A DNA stretch of 64,000 nt from Coleofasciculus sp. LEGE 07092 (GTDB lineage Bacteria > Cyanobacteriota > Cyanobacteriia > Cyanobacteriales > Coleofasciculaceae). How positions within the stretch are numbered: position 1 is the first letter of the stretch; the number at the start of each line of letters is the position of its first letter. Positions 7,886 to 17,395 of this stretch are shown one piece after another. The DNA is taken from the NCBI RefSeq assembly GCF_015207375.1, contig NZ_JADEWY010000010.1:1-64000 (forward strand), given 5' to 3'. The notes under the pieces are model-generated. The model searched no databases, was not told the DNA's origin, and saw only the letters and a list, made by a program, of their open reading frames with translations. The translations under genes and the position numbers were made by a program.

Positions 7886-9448
7886 ATGTCCTCTCTGCAA
7901 CGACTAATCGACACAAAAAGCCAACGCAAAATCAGTCGAACCCTTTGGTTTGAACGAATCATGGCGATTCTGGCACTGCTCAACCTAATTTTAGTGTTCT
8001 TCGACTTGACTTACGTTCCCCTGCGAAATTTCTGGCTACACCGCAGAATACAAGTTTTTAGCTTTGAAATCGGTCCTTTTGAGTCTGAAGGGTTTCCCGT
8101 GCCGATTCCGATTCCCGATATAACCCCCCTGTATGATCCCATCAAAGGTATTGAACCCTACCGAGATACTCAACTGTATTTGGAAACCGTTAATGAGTTG
8201 CAACAAGAGCTTAAGCTGCCACAAGAGTTGATCACTGGCGGCTTACGCTCACCAGAGGTTGAGCAACAACTTCTTGTTAAGCTACGAGAAGACTTGCGAT
8301 CGCCAGAAGTCGAAGTCCTCCTTGCCGAGCTGCGCGATCGCTCTGAAGACATGATTGATACCAACCCATTTCAGGTTGCTGAGAAAACTGGCACCCTAGA
8401 AAGAATTAAAAATAGGATACGTGCAGAGGTTCCCAATGAAGAAGATTCTGCCAAAGAAGCCTTTCTGCAATTCTGGAGCGAAGATTACCTCGCTGAAAAC
8501 CCTCTCCAAAAACTTAACTTTTTTAACGAAGAAATTAAACCTCTACTAGAAACTAATTACTACCGTCCCATTGGAGAAACTGGGGATTTTGTAAACTATT
8601 TTGGCGTGATTGATTTCCCATTTTTCGCTTTATTTGCTACAGAGTTTTTAGCTCGAACCTGGTTTATCAGTCGCCGCCGCACGGGTGTCAGTTGGCTTGA
8701 TGCGATGCTGTGGCGTTGGTATGACATCTTTTTGTTGATTCCCCTCTGGCGCTGGTTGCGAATTATTCCTGTCACTATTCGCCTCGACCAAGCTAAGTTA
8801 ATCGATCTCAGCGCCATTCAAAAACAAGCCCGTCAGGGATTTGTTGCTGAAATCGCCGGAGAAATGACTCAAGTCGTCGTGATTCAAGTCATTAGCGAAG
8901 TTCAGCGGTCAATTCGCCAAGGGGAGTTTGCCAATTGGCTCACACAACGGGAGGTTCGACCCTATATCGATATTAATAATACCGATGAAGTAGCGACACT
9001 AACCAAACTCGTGATGCAGATGACGGTTTATGAGGTTCTCCCCAAAATTCGCCCCGATGTCGAAGCCTTGCTCGAACACAACCTGCAAAAAATTCTCAAT
9101 CAATCCCCAGCCTACCAGAGATTAGAGCAACTCCCCGGTTTGGGAGCCTTCGGAAACCAACTCACCGAGCGATTAGTCAAAGAAATCACCCAAGCCCTCT
9201 ACGATGGACTTCACAAGGCATTTGAAGAAGACCCTGCTGGTGACCAACTCCTGCAACAACTAATCAAGCACTTAGGCGAAGCCTATGGCACTCAAATACA
9301 GGCAGCAAAAACACTAACCGAAATTCAGTCCTTGCTTACCGATCTGTTGGAAGAAGTTAAGATTAATTACGTTGAGCGCCTATCTGAAGAAGATTTAGAA
9401 GAAATCTTAGAACAAACCCGCGCCCTTCGTCAAATTGCTCAACGGTAG
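7886..9448 (+). CDS. Conserved membrane-anchored protein of unknown function
   Basis: A 520-residue protein with an N-terminal hydrophobic helix (about residues 28-45, MAILALLNLILVFFDLTYV). A charged extracytoplasmic segment follows. A central hydrophobic pair lies around residues 245-300 (VIDFPFFALFATEFLARTWF, then IFLLIPLWRWLRIIPV). A long helical C-terminal half is rich in Glu, Gln and Leu. The motif LRSPEVE occurs twice within about 20 residues, a small internal duplication. No enzyme signature is visible. The overall architecture resembles a cyanobacterial conserved hypothetical family, possibly related to voltage-sensor-like membrane modules (RRRTGVSWLDAMLWRWYD), but that is a guess. 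It stands alone with its own ATG 16 nt after a CTCTAG context and no clear Shine-Dalgarno. Confidence 0.75.
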   Translation: MSSLQRLIDTKSQRKISRTLWFERIMAILALLNLILVFFDLTYVPLRNFWLHRRIQVFSFEIGPFESEGFPVPIPIPDITPLYDPIKGIEPYRDTQLYLETVNELQQELKLPQELITGGLRSPEVEQQLLVKLREDLRSPEVEVLLAELRDRSEDMIDTNPFQVAEKTGTLERIKNRIRAEVPNEEDSAKEAFLQFWSEDYLAENPLQKLNFFNEEIKPLLETNYYRPIGETGDFVNYFGVIDFPFFALFATEFLARTWFISRRRTGVSWLDAMLWRWYDIFLLIPLWRWLRIIPVTIRLDQAKLIDLSAIQKQARQGFVAEIAGEMTQVVVIQVISEVQRSIRQGEFANWLTQREVRPYIDINNTDEVATLTKLVMQMTVYEVLPKIRPDVEALLEHNLQKILNQSPAYQRLEQLPGLGAFGNQLTERLVKEITQALYDGLHKAFEEDPAGDQLLQQLIKHLGEAYGTQIQAAKTLTEIQSLLTDLLEEVKINYVERLSEEDLEEILEQTRALRQIAQR

Positions 9449-9512
9449 CTCATTTCAGAAGCAGCGTTGCCACAAATAGAGCAGATTGCGCTAAACTCAA
9501 ACATAGCTAGAG

Positions 9513-9744
9513 AAATGGGAAAAAACTCCCGTAGGGTAGGGCATACCCGAACGCTAGGTAAACTATCCTAGTACGCTTGGAGAGCCGTCCGTAAGTGGGC
9601 AGTGGTTATAAGACTAAGAAAGACTACAGCTCGGGCGGGACATGAGATATAAGACCTCAAGTAGGGGGAACCCAAAAGGGGCGATTTCAGCTCAAGAATC
9701 TCACCATTATAATTCTAAAAAGATTATAACGGTGAGAGTGCCAA
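9513..9744 (+). ncRNA. Structured RNA resembling an IS200/IS605 (TnpB) omega RNA and right end
   Basis: No protein is encoded, but paired segments are dense. GGGTA/TACCC lies at 9534-9548. CTAGG (9554-9558) pairs with CCTAG (9567-9571). CCGTCCG (9585-9591) pairs with CGGGCGG (9632-9638) through one G-U pair, and it encloses GTGGTT (9602-9607) pairing with GACTAC (9622-9627) through two G-U pairs. The 3' end, AAGAATCTCACC, is followed by a long hairpin (CACCATTATAAT at 9702-9713 with ATTATAACGGTG at 9723-9734) and GAGAGTGCCAA, which has the look of IS200/IS605 right ends. No tnpB lies upstream, so this would be a solitary remnant. The assignment is from remembered sequence style and needs a covariance-model test. 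Confidence 0.45.
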
Positions 9745-9780
9745 TCGTCGCTAGGCTTTTTGGCAAAATTTTGCCTGGAG

Positions 9781-9802
9781 GTGGGTTTAACCCACTTTTT
9801 TT
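9781..9802 (+). terminator. Terminator-like hairpin immediately upstream of rimP
   Basis: GTGGGTTTAACCCAC forms a 6-bp stem with a 3-nt loop and is followed by seven T residues (9796-9802). It ends 14 nt before the rimP ATG. Placed between the structured region and the first gene of the rimP-nusA operon, it could stop transcription from upstream or act as a leader attenuator. Confidence 0.6.
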
Positions 9803-9816
9803 GTTGAAGTTTTTCT

Positions 9817-10278
9817 ATGACTCATCCCCTGATTCCACAACTAATTGATTTAGCCACCCCAGTCGCTGAAAAATTGGGATTGGAGGTAGTTGGGGCAGTT
9901 TTTCAAACCAACAGACACCCACCCGTGCTGCGGGTGGATATCCGCAACCATCACGGCGACATCGGCGTCGATGAGTGCGAACGTATGAGTCGGGCTTTAG
10001 AAGAAGAGTTAGATGCCGTTGATCTGATTCCAGACGCCTACGTCTTGGAAATTTCGAGTCCCGGAATTCCGCAAGAGCTAACCACAGACCGAGAGTTCAT
10101 TTCCTTCAAAGGGTTTCCCGTCATTGTCAAAACGTCAGAACCTTACGAGAACCATCAAGAGTGGCGAGGGCAATTGATTCGGCGAGATGAAAGCGGAGTT
10201 TACCTCAACCAAAAAGGTCGAGCGATCGCAATTCCCCGTCAGCTCGTGACCCGCGTGCAGCTAGACGATAAGGATTGA
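9817..10278 (+). CDS. rimP: Ribosome maturation factor RimP
   Basis: The 153-residue protein has the two-domain RimP layout: an N-terminal alpha/beta domain with LGLEVVGAVFQ and PVLRVDIRNH, the conserved DECERMSRALEEELD and YVLEISSPG segments, and a C-terminal Sm-like barrel ending IPRQLVTRVQL. RimP assists late assembly of the 30S ribosomal subunit. The length is normal. It is the first gene of the order rimP-nusA-ylxR-infB, which is conserved across bacteria. The start ATG lies directly after a terminator-like hairpin, and no strong Shine-Dalgarno is seen, so translation may depend on the leader structure. Confidence 0.95.
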   Translation: MTHPLIPQLIDLATPVAEKLGLEVVGAVFQTNRHPPVLRVDIRNHHGDIGVDECERMSRALEEELDAVDLIPDAYVLEISSPGIPQELTTDREFISFKGFPVIVKTSEPYENHQEWRGQLIRRDESGVYLNQKGRAIAIPRQLVTRVQLDDKD

Positions 10279-10369
10279 GCCGAGTTTTGTCGTTGGTTGG
10301 GCGGACGAGACAAACAACCAACCATCAACAACTAACACAACGTGCATTGCACGTAAAGGAGATTCGCCT

Positions 10370-11677
10370 ATGTCAATAGTTAATTTGCCCGGACTCAAAC
10401 GGATGATCGAAGAGATCTCTCAAAGTCATAACCTACCCAAGTCCGCTGTTCAACAGGCGCTGCGAGAAGCGCTTCTCAAAGGCTACGAACGCTATCGTCG
10501 GGCGCAACGCCTCGATCGTCATCATTTTGACGAAATCTACTTTGACAACTTTGAAGTCGATCTTGATGTCGAAGAAGAAGGCTTCCGTGTCCTCTCCACC
10601 AAAACCATAGTTGAGGAAGTCAGCAACACCGACCATCACATCTCCCTCAAAGAAGTGCAGGAAGTGGCACCTGAGGCGCAAGTAGGTGACTCAGTTGTTT
10701 CCGATGTCACTCCAGACCAAAGTGAATTCGGTCGTATGGCTGCCATTCAAACCAAACAAGTTTTGGCACAAAAACTGCGAGACCAACAACGCAAGCTCAT
10801 CCAGGAGGAATTTGAAGAACTCGAAGGCACGGTACTTCAAGCAAGAGTCCTGCGGTTTGAACGGCAATCGGTGATTCTGGCGATCACTAGCGGCTTCGGT
10901 CAGCCCGAGGTAGAAGCAGAACTACCCAAGCGGGAACAGCTTCCCAACGACAACTATCGCATTAATAGCACGTTTAAGGTCTTTCTCAAAAAGGTGCGCG
11001 AAGGTCCTCACCGAGGACCTCAATTGATCGTCTCTAGAGCCACTGCTGGTTTGGTGGTCTACCTATTTGCGAACGAAGTCCCCGAAATTGAAGACGAGGT
11101 AGTACGCATTGTCGCCGTAGCACGGGAAGCCAATCCTCCTTCTCGTCATGTAGGACCAAGAACTAAAATTGCTGTCGATACCTTAGAGCGAGATGTAGAC
11201 CCAGTAGGTGCTTGTATCGGTGCTAGAGGTTCGCGCATTCAAGTGGTCGTCAATGAATTGCGTGGCGAAAAAATTGACGTGATTCGCTGGTCTCCTGATC
11301 CGGCAACCTATATTGCCAACGCCCTCAGTCCGGCACGAGTCGATCAAGTGCTGCTTGTAAATCCAGAGAATCGTCAGGCTCACGTTTTAGTCGCAGAAGA
11401 CCAGTTAAGTTTGGCGATTGGCAAAGAAGGGCAGAATGTCCGTCTTGCTGCCCGTCTCACCGGTTGGAAAATTGACATTAAAGATGGTGCCAAGTACGAC
11501 CACGAAGCCGAGCATCGCAAGATCATGCAAGCAACGGCGGCTGATGTTGAAATAGAACCGGAGGATGAGGAAGAAGAACTAGAACCCCTGACTGCCGAAG
11601 AGTCTCAGGCAGATGTCGAAAATTCCGAACCACTACAGGAAGAAGACGTTGAAGAAGAAGAAGACGTTTTAGCTTGA
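10370..11677 (+). CDS. nusA: Transcription termination/antitermination factor NusA
   Basis: The 435-residue product has the NusA N-terminal RNA-polymerase-binding domain (residues 1-130), an S1 domain (about 135-205, [20 protein letters not shown]) and two KH domains. The KH region contains [13 protein letters not shown] and a second loop [13 protein letters not shown]. An acidic tail ([12 protein letters not shown]) ends the protein. The C-terminal acidic repeats of Escherichia coli NusA are absent, as usual in cyanobacteria. NusA controls pausing, termination and antitermination and couples to ribosome biogenesis. AAGGAG lies about 8 nt upstream of the ATG, and rimP ends 91 nt before it. 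Confidence 0.96.
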   Translation: MSIVNLPGLKRMIEEISQSHNLPKSAVQQALREALLKGYERYRRAQRLDRHHFDEIYFDNFEVDLDVEEEGFRVLSTKTIVEEVSNTDHHISLKEVQEVAPEAQVGDSVVSDVTPDQSEFGRMAAIQTKQVLAQKLRDQQRKLIQEEFEELEGTVLQARVLRFERQSVILAITSGFGQPEVEAELPKREQLPNDNYRINSTFKVFLKKVREGPHRGPQLIVSRATAGLVVYLFANEVPEIEDEVVRIVAVAREANPPSRHVGPRTKIAVDTLERDVDPVGACIGARGSRIQVVVNELRGEKIDVIRWSPDPATYIANALSPARVDQVLLVNPENRQAHVLVAEDQLSLAIGKEGQNVRLAARLTGWKIDIKDGAKYDHEAEHRKIMQATAADVEIEPEDEEEELEPLTAEESQADVENSEPLQEEDVEEEEDVLA

Positions 11678-11787
11678 TTTTTAGTTAGGGGTACTGAAGT
11701 GGCAAGGGGAGCAAAGCCAATTAAACCCTATCACTCTCCTACCACACTCCTTCCTTAGTAGAGAACACCTACGCTCGCACCCGACCT

Positions 11788-12087
11788 ATGAAACCGAACT
11801 ACCGACGCTGCTTGAGTTGTCGTAAAGTGGCACCTAAACAGGCGTTCTGGCGGGTTGTCCGAGTTTATCCATCGCGGCAAGTACAATTAGATGAAGGGAT
11901 GGGACGCTCTGCCTACCTTTGCCCTCAAGTCAGTTGTCTGGCAGCAGCTCAGAAAAAAAACCGACTAGGGCGAGTGTTGCGAACATTGGTGCCGGAAAAA
12001 GTCTACCAAACCTTGTGGCTGCGTTTAGAAGCCACATCCGCCGACTCCCAGTCGGCAAGCGGTAGTAAGATTCCCCCACAAAAATAG
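11788..12087 (+). CDS. ylxR: YlxR family RNA-binding/nucleoid-associated protein
   Basis: The 99-residue protein carries the YlxR (DUF448) signature: MKPNYRRCLSCRKVAPKQAF followed by a beta-rich core with GRSAYLCPQVSCLAAAQKKN and LGRVLRT. YlxR proteins sit between nusA and infB in most bacteria. They are reported to bind RNA or the RnpA subunit of RNase P and to affect expression. The Ser-rich C-terminal tail (ADSQSASGSK) is variable. The position in the operon strongly supports the call. Confidence 0.93.
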   Translation: MKPNYRRCLSCRKVAPKQAFWRVVRVYPSRQVQLDEGMGRSAYLCPQVSCLAAAQKKNRLGRVLRTLVPEKVYQTLWLRLEATSADSQSASGSKIPPQK

Positions 12088-12488
12088 TTGCCAAGGGTAT
12101 CGATGAAACCTAAGCAATCGTTAGGATAGTAGAGGAGCGATCGCCCAAACCATCAATTTTCTGTCTTGGAGGTGAGTCTAAAACCGAAACAGCAAGCCAT
12201 TCACAAGTCACGTTCAACTTAGCACTGTGCAAAAGACCCTTTTGTTTTGTTAAGATTTGTGGAAAATTAGAAAGTAAGGGTTGGATAAGAGTGTAGAAAG
12301 TCTTAACTCAACTAATAATCAAAGAGTTAATCAACTTTTCTGTAAGATTTAGGTTGTTGAGCGTTCGGGCAAAGCACCTTCATGAAAGCTCTCGATTTTA
12401 CCCATTAGGCGCAAAGTCAATGAGAAAGCAGTCATTCGAGCATTTAGCTATGGTGTAACAGCAATTATGTACGACGGGGGAATACTGG
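12088..12488. other. Spacer between ylxR and infB (about 400 nt)
   Basis: No open reading frame of note and no strong hairpin with a T-run is visible. AT-rich stretches (12240-12350) could hold a secondary promoter for infB, but no clear consensus is present. Confidence 0.4.
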
Positions 12489-15400
12489 ATGAACAACGGC
12501 AAAGTCAGAATTTACGAACTATCACGGGAATTAAATTTGGATAATAAAGACATTTTGAATATCTGCGAAGGACTTCATATTGCAGTTAAGAGCCACAGTA
12601 GCACAATTACAGAATCGGAAGCGGAACGCATTCGGGCAGCGGCGGAAAAATACGCTGAGAGTACCACAGCGCTCAAAAGCCGTGACCGAACTGTATCAAG
12701 TGAAGGCAGTTCCAAGTTCCCATCTAATAAGAGCGGACGTCCTAATCCTCAGCAGCGGAAGAATCAAATCTTGAGCCTCAAGCCTAAGTCTCCTAACAGT
12801 TCTAGCTCTCAACAGGGAGTTCCTCAATTGGCAAGCCCTCCCACTCCCCCCGTCAAGCCTTCAGCTAATTCACCCCATCCATCGCTCCAACTCAATCGAC
12901 CCCAACGAGTGAGTGAGCCGGAACAAGAGTCTACACCTGAGTTGGTAGATAAACCGGAATTTCAGGATTTTCAGGAAGAAGCTACCTCAGACCAGACGGT
13001 GGAAGAAAAACCTCAACTCATCCAACCGCCTGTTAGACCATCGTCACCCAAAGCTCAAGCGCTTCAAGTTGAGCGACCAATTCTGAAACGCGATCGCTCG
13101 GAAACAGCACCTTCAGAGGCGGAAGGTTCTCCAACGGCGGCGAGAGCGACCACTCCAACTCAAACGCCAACTCCCTCTAAACCTTCCTCACCAGCACGTC
13201 CGAGTGCGCCCACACCATCGATTCCCAAACTGCAAGAACCGCCAAAACGAAGTCGCCCCAATCGTCAAAGCGACCATGACATAGCAGCAGTGGGTTCCGA
13301 AGCCGAAGAGTCGGACGACAACGTCCTCGAAACGCCAGATTTGATGGAAACAAAGGTCAGGCGACCGACTCCTCCTCGTCAAATCAAAAAGAAAGAATGG
13401 GAGGATGAGGAAGAAGACCAAGAAAAGCTCAAGTCTGGAAAAGCAGGTGCGAAGCTCAAGCGGCGACCTCAAATTCTGGAAGAAGAGGAGGACGAGGACT
13501 TTGAATCTGAGCAAAATCAACTGAATGCTCCAGTCTCAGTCAGCCTTTCAATCGCTCGTCCTCCTAAACCTAAATCTCGACCTGGACAGGCGGGAGCAAT
13601 GCCAGTTGCAGCGACAGCTAGCCAGCGGAAAAGACCGACGGCAAAAGGCAGTGGCGGAAAACAGGAGAGTCGCAATCGCCAGCGAGAGAAGAAAGCTGTA
13701 CCAGAACGCCCAGAAAAAATTGTTTTAACCGATTCTCTAACCGTCCGAGAATTTGCTAGCAAGTTAAATCTGGCTGAAACTGAAATTATCAAAAAGCTGT
13801 TCTTCAAAGGAATGGCGGTCAATATCACTCAAAGCCTGGATCTTCCTACTGCCAGAATGATTGCTGAGGAGTTGGATGTTGAAGTAGAAACACCCATTAA
13901 AGAATCTCCTGCCACCAAAACAGGAACAATGGGTACCGAAGACATGGAAAACCTGATTCGGCGTCCGCCTGTTGTCACGATTATGGGTCACGTCGATCAC
14001 GGCAAAACCACGCTGCTTGATGCGATCCGCGAAACCAAAGTAGCGCAGGGAGAAGCAGGTGGGATTACTCAGCACATTGGCGCTTACCACGTCGATGTCG
14101 AACACGAGGAGCAAACCCAACAGGTTGTCTTCCTCGATACCCCAGGTCACGAAGCTTTCACGGCTATGCGGGCACGGGGAGCGCGAGTGACAGACATTGC
14201 TATTCTGGTCGTTGCCGCCGATGATGGGGTTCAACCCCAAACCATTGAAGCAATCAGTCACGCAAGAGCGGCTAAAGTTCCCATCGTTATTGCTGTCAAC
14301 AAAATTGATAAAGCCGAGGCTCAACCCGACCGAGTTAAGCAAGAATTGATGGAACACGGTTTGGTGCCAGAAGAGTGGGGCGGCGACACGATTGTAGTCC
14401 CCGTGAGCGCTATCCAAAAAGAAAACCTGGATACGTTGCTGGAAATGATTCTGTTGGTAGCCGAAATCGAAGACCTCAAGGCAAACCCGAATCGACCTGC
14501 CAGAGGTACAGTCATTGAAGCTAACCTCGATAAAACCAGAGGTCCAGTTGCCACGCTCTTAGTTCAAAATGGCACCTTGCGAGTGGGCGATACCCTGGTA
14601 GCGGGTTCCGTCTTGGGTAAGGTACGAGCCATGATCGATGACCGGGCAGCGCGAGTGGAAGCGGCTAGTCCTTCCTTTGCCGTTGAGATACTCGGATTAA
14701 ATGATGTCCCAGAGGCGGGTGATGAGTTTGAGGTCTTTGAAAACGAAAAAGAAGCCCGCTCAGTTGCTTCAGACAGATCAGATGAGCAACGGCTGTCTCG
14801 CCTGGAACAGGTAATGGCATCACGCCGCGTTACCCTCAACAGCCTGTCTGCTAAAGCGAAAGAAGGGGAACTCAAAGAACTCAACTTGATTTTGAAGGCG
14901 GATGTGCAAGGTTCGGTTGAAGCAATTCTCGGTTCCCTCCAACAGCTACCGCAGAATGAAGTGCAAATCCGAGTTCTGCTAACTGCTGCTGGTGAAATCA
15001 CCGAAACGGACGTTGATTTAGCCGCTGCTAGTGGCGCTGTGATTATTGGCTTCAATACCGCCCTGGCTCATGGCGCTCGACAAGCGGCTGAACAAGAAGG
15101 GGTTGACGTGCGCGAATACAGCATCATCTACAATCTCTTAGATGATATTCAAGGCGCGATGGAAGGTCTCTTGGAACCGGAGCAGGTCGAAGAACCGCTC
15201 GGTCAAGTTGAAGTGCGAGCTGTCTTCCCAGTCGGTCGCGGTGCCGTTGCAGGTTGCTACGTCCAGTCTGGCAAAGCTATTCGCAATTGCCATATCCGAG
15301 TCCGACGAGGTGGCAAAGTCATCTACGAAGGTGTTCTAGATTCCCTTAAGCGGATGAAGGATGATGCCAAGGAAGTGAACGCTGGTTACGAATGCGGAAT

Positions 15401-15491
15401 TCGCATTGATCGATTCAATGACTGGACTGAAGGTGACATCATCGAAACCTTCAAGATGGTAACTAAGCGCCGAACCTTATCAGCCTCTTAG
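12489..15491 (+). CDS. infB: Translation initiation factor IF-2
   Basis: The 1000-residue protein starts with the IF2 N-terminal winged module ([20 protein letters not shown]). A long Pro/Ser/Glu-rich linker of about 370 residues follows, typical of cyanobacterial IF-2. A second IF2_N motif is [20 protein letters not shown]. The GTPase domain has G1 GHVDHGKTT (about residue 499), G2 [11 protein letters not shown]3 DTPGH and G4 NKID. Domains II to IV end in [16 protein letters not shown] and [16 protein letters not shown]-2 delivers fMet-tRNA to the 30S initiation complex and promotes subunit joining. Length and domain order are normal. The linker makes large antisense frames that are not genes. 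Confidence 0.97.
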   Translation: MNNGKVRIYELSRELNLDNKDILNICEGLHIAVKSHSSTITESEAERIRAAAEKYAESTTALKSRDRTVSSEGSSKFPSNKSGRPNPQQRKNQILSLKPKSPNSSSSQQGVPQLASPPTPPVKPSANSPHPSLQLNRPQRVSEPEQESTPELVDKPEFQDFQEEATSDQTVEEKPQLIQPPVRPSSPKAQALQVERPILKRDRSETAPSEAEGSPTAARATTPTQTPTPSKPSSPARPSAPTPSIPKLQEPPKRSRPNRQSDHDIAAVGSEAEESDDNVLETPDLMETKVRRPTPPRQIKKKEWEDEEEDQEKLKSGKAGAKLKRRPQILEEEEDEDFESEQNQLNAPVSVSLSIARPPKPKSRPGQAGAMPVAATASQRKRPTAKGSGGKQESRNRQREKKAVPERPEKIVLTDSLTVREFASKLNLAETEIIKKLFFKGMAVNITQSLDLPTARMIAEELDVEVETPIKESPATKTGTMGTEDMENLIRRPPVVTIMGHVDHGKTTLLDAIRETKVAQGEAGGITQHIGAYHVDVEHEEQTQQVVFLDTPGHEAFTAMRARGARVTDIAILVVAADDGVQPQTIEAISHARAAKVPIVIAVNKIDKAEAQPDRVKQELMEHGLVPEEWGGDTIVVPVSAIQKENLDTLLEMILLVAEIEDLKANPNRPARGTVIEANLDKTRGPVATLLVQNGTLRVGDTLVAGSVLGKVRAMIDDRAARVEAASPSFAVEILGLNDVPEAGDEFEVFENEKEARSVASDRSDEQRLSRLEQVMASRRVTLNSLSAKAKEGELKELNLILKADVQGSVEAILGSLQQLPQNEVQIRVLLTAAGEITETDVDLAAASGAVIIGFNTALAHGARQAAEQEGVDVREYSIIYNLLDDIQGAMEGLLEPEQVEEPLGQVEVRAVFPVGRGAVAGCYVQSGKAIRNCHIRVRRGGKVIYEGVLDSLKRMKDDAKEVNAGYECGIRIDRFNDWTEGDIIETFKMVTKRRTLSAS

Positions 15492-15597
15492 TCGGTGGTG
15501 ATTGGTTGTTGGTGATTGGTTGTTGGTCAAAGCATCTCTACTCAACAACCAATACCAATCAACAACAGATGAAGGACAAATGACAAAGGACAAAAGT
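15491..15597. repeat. GATTGGTTGTTGGT direct and inverted repeats
   Basis: A 14-nt unit GATTGGTTGTTGGT occurs twice in tandem at about 15500-15528. Its inverted form (CAACAACCAATACCAATCAA) follows at 15543-15562. Then GGACAAATGACAAAGGACAA repeats GGACAAA-like heptamers. Such spacers are common after cyanobacterial genes and here separate infB from the next gene. Confidence 0.55.
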
Positions 15598-16248
15598 ATG
15601 CGCTCCTTCTGGACTGAACCGTTCTTATGGATTCATCTGGCTGGTTTGGCGGCAGTACCCCTAACCTTAGAGCTGCTATGGCTGGGACTGGCATTTGGTG
15701 AACCCCTATTGCCAATGGGATTAGAACTGCTGATAGTAGCCACTATCGGTATTGTCCCCGTGTTGGGGATGCAGTTAACTCGCCCTTTTGATATTTTCAG
15801 TCTACTGTTTCTAGCACTCAAGCCAGAACGCCTTAGCGAGGAGCAGCAACGCCTCTTGAGCTTATTTAAGCGGAAGACAAGCAAGTTCTGGGCAATTGCG
15901 GCGGCGGCTTTCATGGCGTGGGTACTATGGCAAATTTACCAAGTAGCACCTATGGCAGCAGGGGTTGTTCCTCTAGCACCCAGATGGCGCGTGGTTGGAT
16001 TGTTGGGAGCAGGATTGGCGTTTCTGTCCAGCAATTTATTTTTGCAAGTGCCGCTGAGTGTTGTCCAAGTCTTGTTCACCAGCGAAGCAGAATGGGCAAC
16101 GACTAAACCTTATCCCCTAGAAAAAACGCCTAAAGATTTTACAGTACCGGGTTTGCGAGTTAATCGAATTTTGCCCGTCACAGTCCAACAAGAGACAGCT
16201 AATGTGATAACATCCCCCTCTTCAGAGTCATCCTCTCAACCCCTGTGA
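15598..16248 (+). CDS. Low-complexity-tail membrane protein
   Basis: The 216-residue form starting at 15598 begins MRSFWTEPFLWIHLAGLAAV, the usual N-terminus of the cyanobacterial low-complexity-tail membrane protein family. Four hydrophobic segments are visible: about residues 10-30, 35-60 (MGLELLIVATIGIVPVLGMQ), 95-120 and 135-160. QLTRPFDIFSLLFLALKP separates helices 2 and 3. The tail is Thr/Ser/Gln-rich (ETANVITSPSSESSSQP). A longer frame from 15502 adds only the translated spacer repeats and is unlikely. Downstream of infB, it may be the last gene of that operon. No function is known for the family. Confidence 0.8.
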   Translation: MRSFWTEPFLWIHLAGLAAVPLTLELLWLGLAFGEPLLPMGLELLIVATIGIVPVLGMQLTRPFDIFSLLFLALKPERLSEEQQRLLSLFKRKTSKFWAIAAAAFMAWVLWQIYQVAPMAAGVVPLAPRWRVVGLLGAGLAFLSSNLFLQVPLSVVQVLFTSEAEWATTKPYPLEKTPKDFTVPGLRVNRILPVTVQQETANVITSPSSESSSQPL

Positions 16249-16550
16249 GTGAGTGAAGTTGGCTTACATCCAAGGATAAGAACTGGGAAAGGGTAAAGGA
16301 TGATTTTTTCCTGCCTCCCATCGGTCTATAGGGTTTCTCTATCTGGTGAGGTACACCCTGATGAAGGTAGGGAGTAGGGAATTTACCTCATGTAAGTGAG
16401 AACTGCCATATATCAAATTTATGTGAAATTGCAACAAGATGTTGCAAAGCACACAATCTGAAAACGAGGATTAGGTTATGTTAAATGTAAGGCTAAAGAT
16501 GCATTTAAAAATCCAGGTTTGATGATTTTGAGGAAATTTTTTAAGGTTTT
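16249..16550. other. Spacer after the infB operon
   Basis: No coding potential is seen. It contains an isolated GGGAGTAGGGAAT unit (about 16370) like the heptamer repeats elsewhere in the window, and an AT-rich stretch before the next small gene. Confidence 0.35.
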
Positions 16551-16754
16551 ATGAAAAGAACTGCAACTTCTGAATCGAGCCAATTCTATCAAGACAGCCA
16601 AATCTGGGACAGTCTCAAGCAAGCGATCGCTAAAAGTTCCGGGTTTCAGCGCTGGCAAGTGGAACATTCGGTTAACGACCAACTTCCACCTGACAACCTA
16701 GAGGGTCGAGTGCGCCGATATCTACGTGAAACTCTAGAGACTTTGGCATACTGA
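16551..16754 (+). CDS. Small conserved cyanobacterial protein
   Basis: A 67-residue soluble protein: KRTATSESSQFYQDSQIWDS, then an internal segment SSGFQRWQVEHS and a C-terminal helix VRRYLRETLETLAY. The Trp- and Tyr-containing conserved core and the typical length match a small family I recognise only as cyanobacterial hypothetical proteins. AAGG lies about 6 nt upstream of the ATG. No signal peptide or membrane helix is present, and the function is unknown. Confidence 0.65.
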   Translation: MKRTATSESSQFYQDSQIWDSLKQAIAKSSGFQRWQVEHSVNDQLPPDNLEGRVRRYLRETLETLAY

Positions 16755-16823
16755 GCGGGTAATCATAAATTAGTTATTCCATCAAGAAAGGGGAAAAAGG
16801 ATTTCTTTTTCTCCTTCTTCACT

Positions 16824-17366
16824 TTAAAATAATGGCAATGACGGTAGATTGCCGATGACTCGCCTGATGTATTTAACAATCTCAAGCAAGCGATCGGCTT
16901 CAACCTCTACGTCTGGAGTGGGATAGTTTTCTAAGACTTCTATTAATGTAAGGCTATTATCAGGCAGTGCTGACAACACCAAGGCAGAGCGCAGTGATTC
17001 TCGATTGGCGCGATCACTAGGAGTATGAATTACCTCACTGGCGCGATCAAGCATTACTTCTCCAACCGGACTATTGAGAATTCGAGACAGCAGGATACCA
17101 TTGACTTGAGTCTCTTGCGTCAATGCATTCCGCAACGCTTCAGGTTCTTTTCCCGCTAACTTTAAATAAGCTCGTAGAGAGGATGACAGTTCACCGGTTT
17201 CGGCAAAGGTGGATAATTCTGCAACTGACACGGTTTCTCTCAAGAAACGATATTTGAGTACGACTGACTCAGCAGCATCTGCTGGAGAACTAAACAGTAA
17301 AGCACCGATGAGTGCAGCTATACCCAGAAGGGAACGCAGTGATGGAAGTAGATAGTAACGATACAT
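16824..17366 (-). CDS. Secreted DUF1400-type protein
   Basis: The 180-residue protein has an N-terminal signal peptide (LLGIAALIGALLFSSPADAA, cleavage likely after ADA at about residue 31). A single helical domain follows: ESVVLKYRFLRETVSVAELS, then TFAETGELSSSLRAYLKLAG, LSRILNSPVGEVMLDR and a tail with VEADRLLEIVKYIRRVI. This is the DUF1400 domain that in cyanobacteria usually precedes an alpha/beta-hydrolase domain in secreted lipase-like proteins. Here the hydrolase is absent, so it is a stand-alone version. It probably acts in the periplasm. It lies just downstream of a secreted pentapeptide protein on the same strand (29-nt gap) and the two may be cotranscribed. Confidence 0.8.
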   Translation of the reverse strand: MYRYYLLPSLRSLLGIAALIGALLFSSPADAAESVVLKYRFLRETVSVAELSTFAETGELSSSLRAYLKLAGKEPEALRNALTQETQVNGILLSRILNSPVGEVMLDRASEVIHTPSDRANRESLRSALVLSALPDNSLTLIEVLENYPTPDVEVEADRLLEIVKYIRRVIGNLPSLPLF

Positions 17367-17395
17367 TTTCTTTTCTTTTTTGCGCCTTAACCTTC

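Noticed and set aside
13188..15055. Long antisense frames inside infB (13188-13520, 13517-13828, 13764-14417, 14321-14554, 14564-15055, all minus)
   Set aside because: They lie opposite the intact IF-2 frame, have no protein-like pattern and are explained by codon bias.
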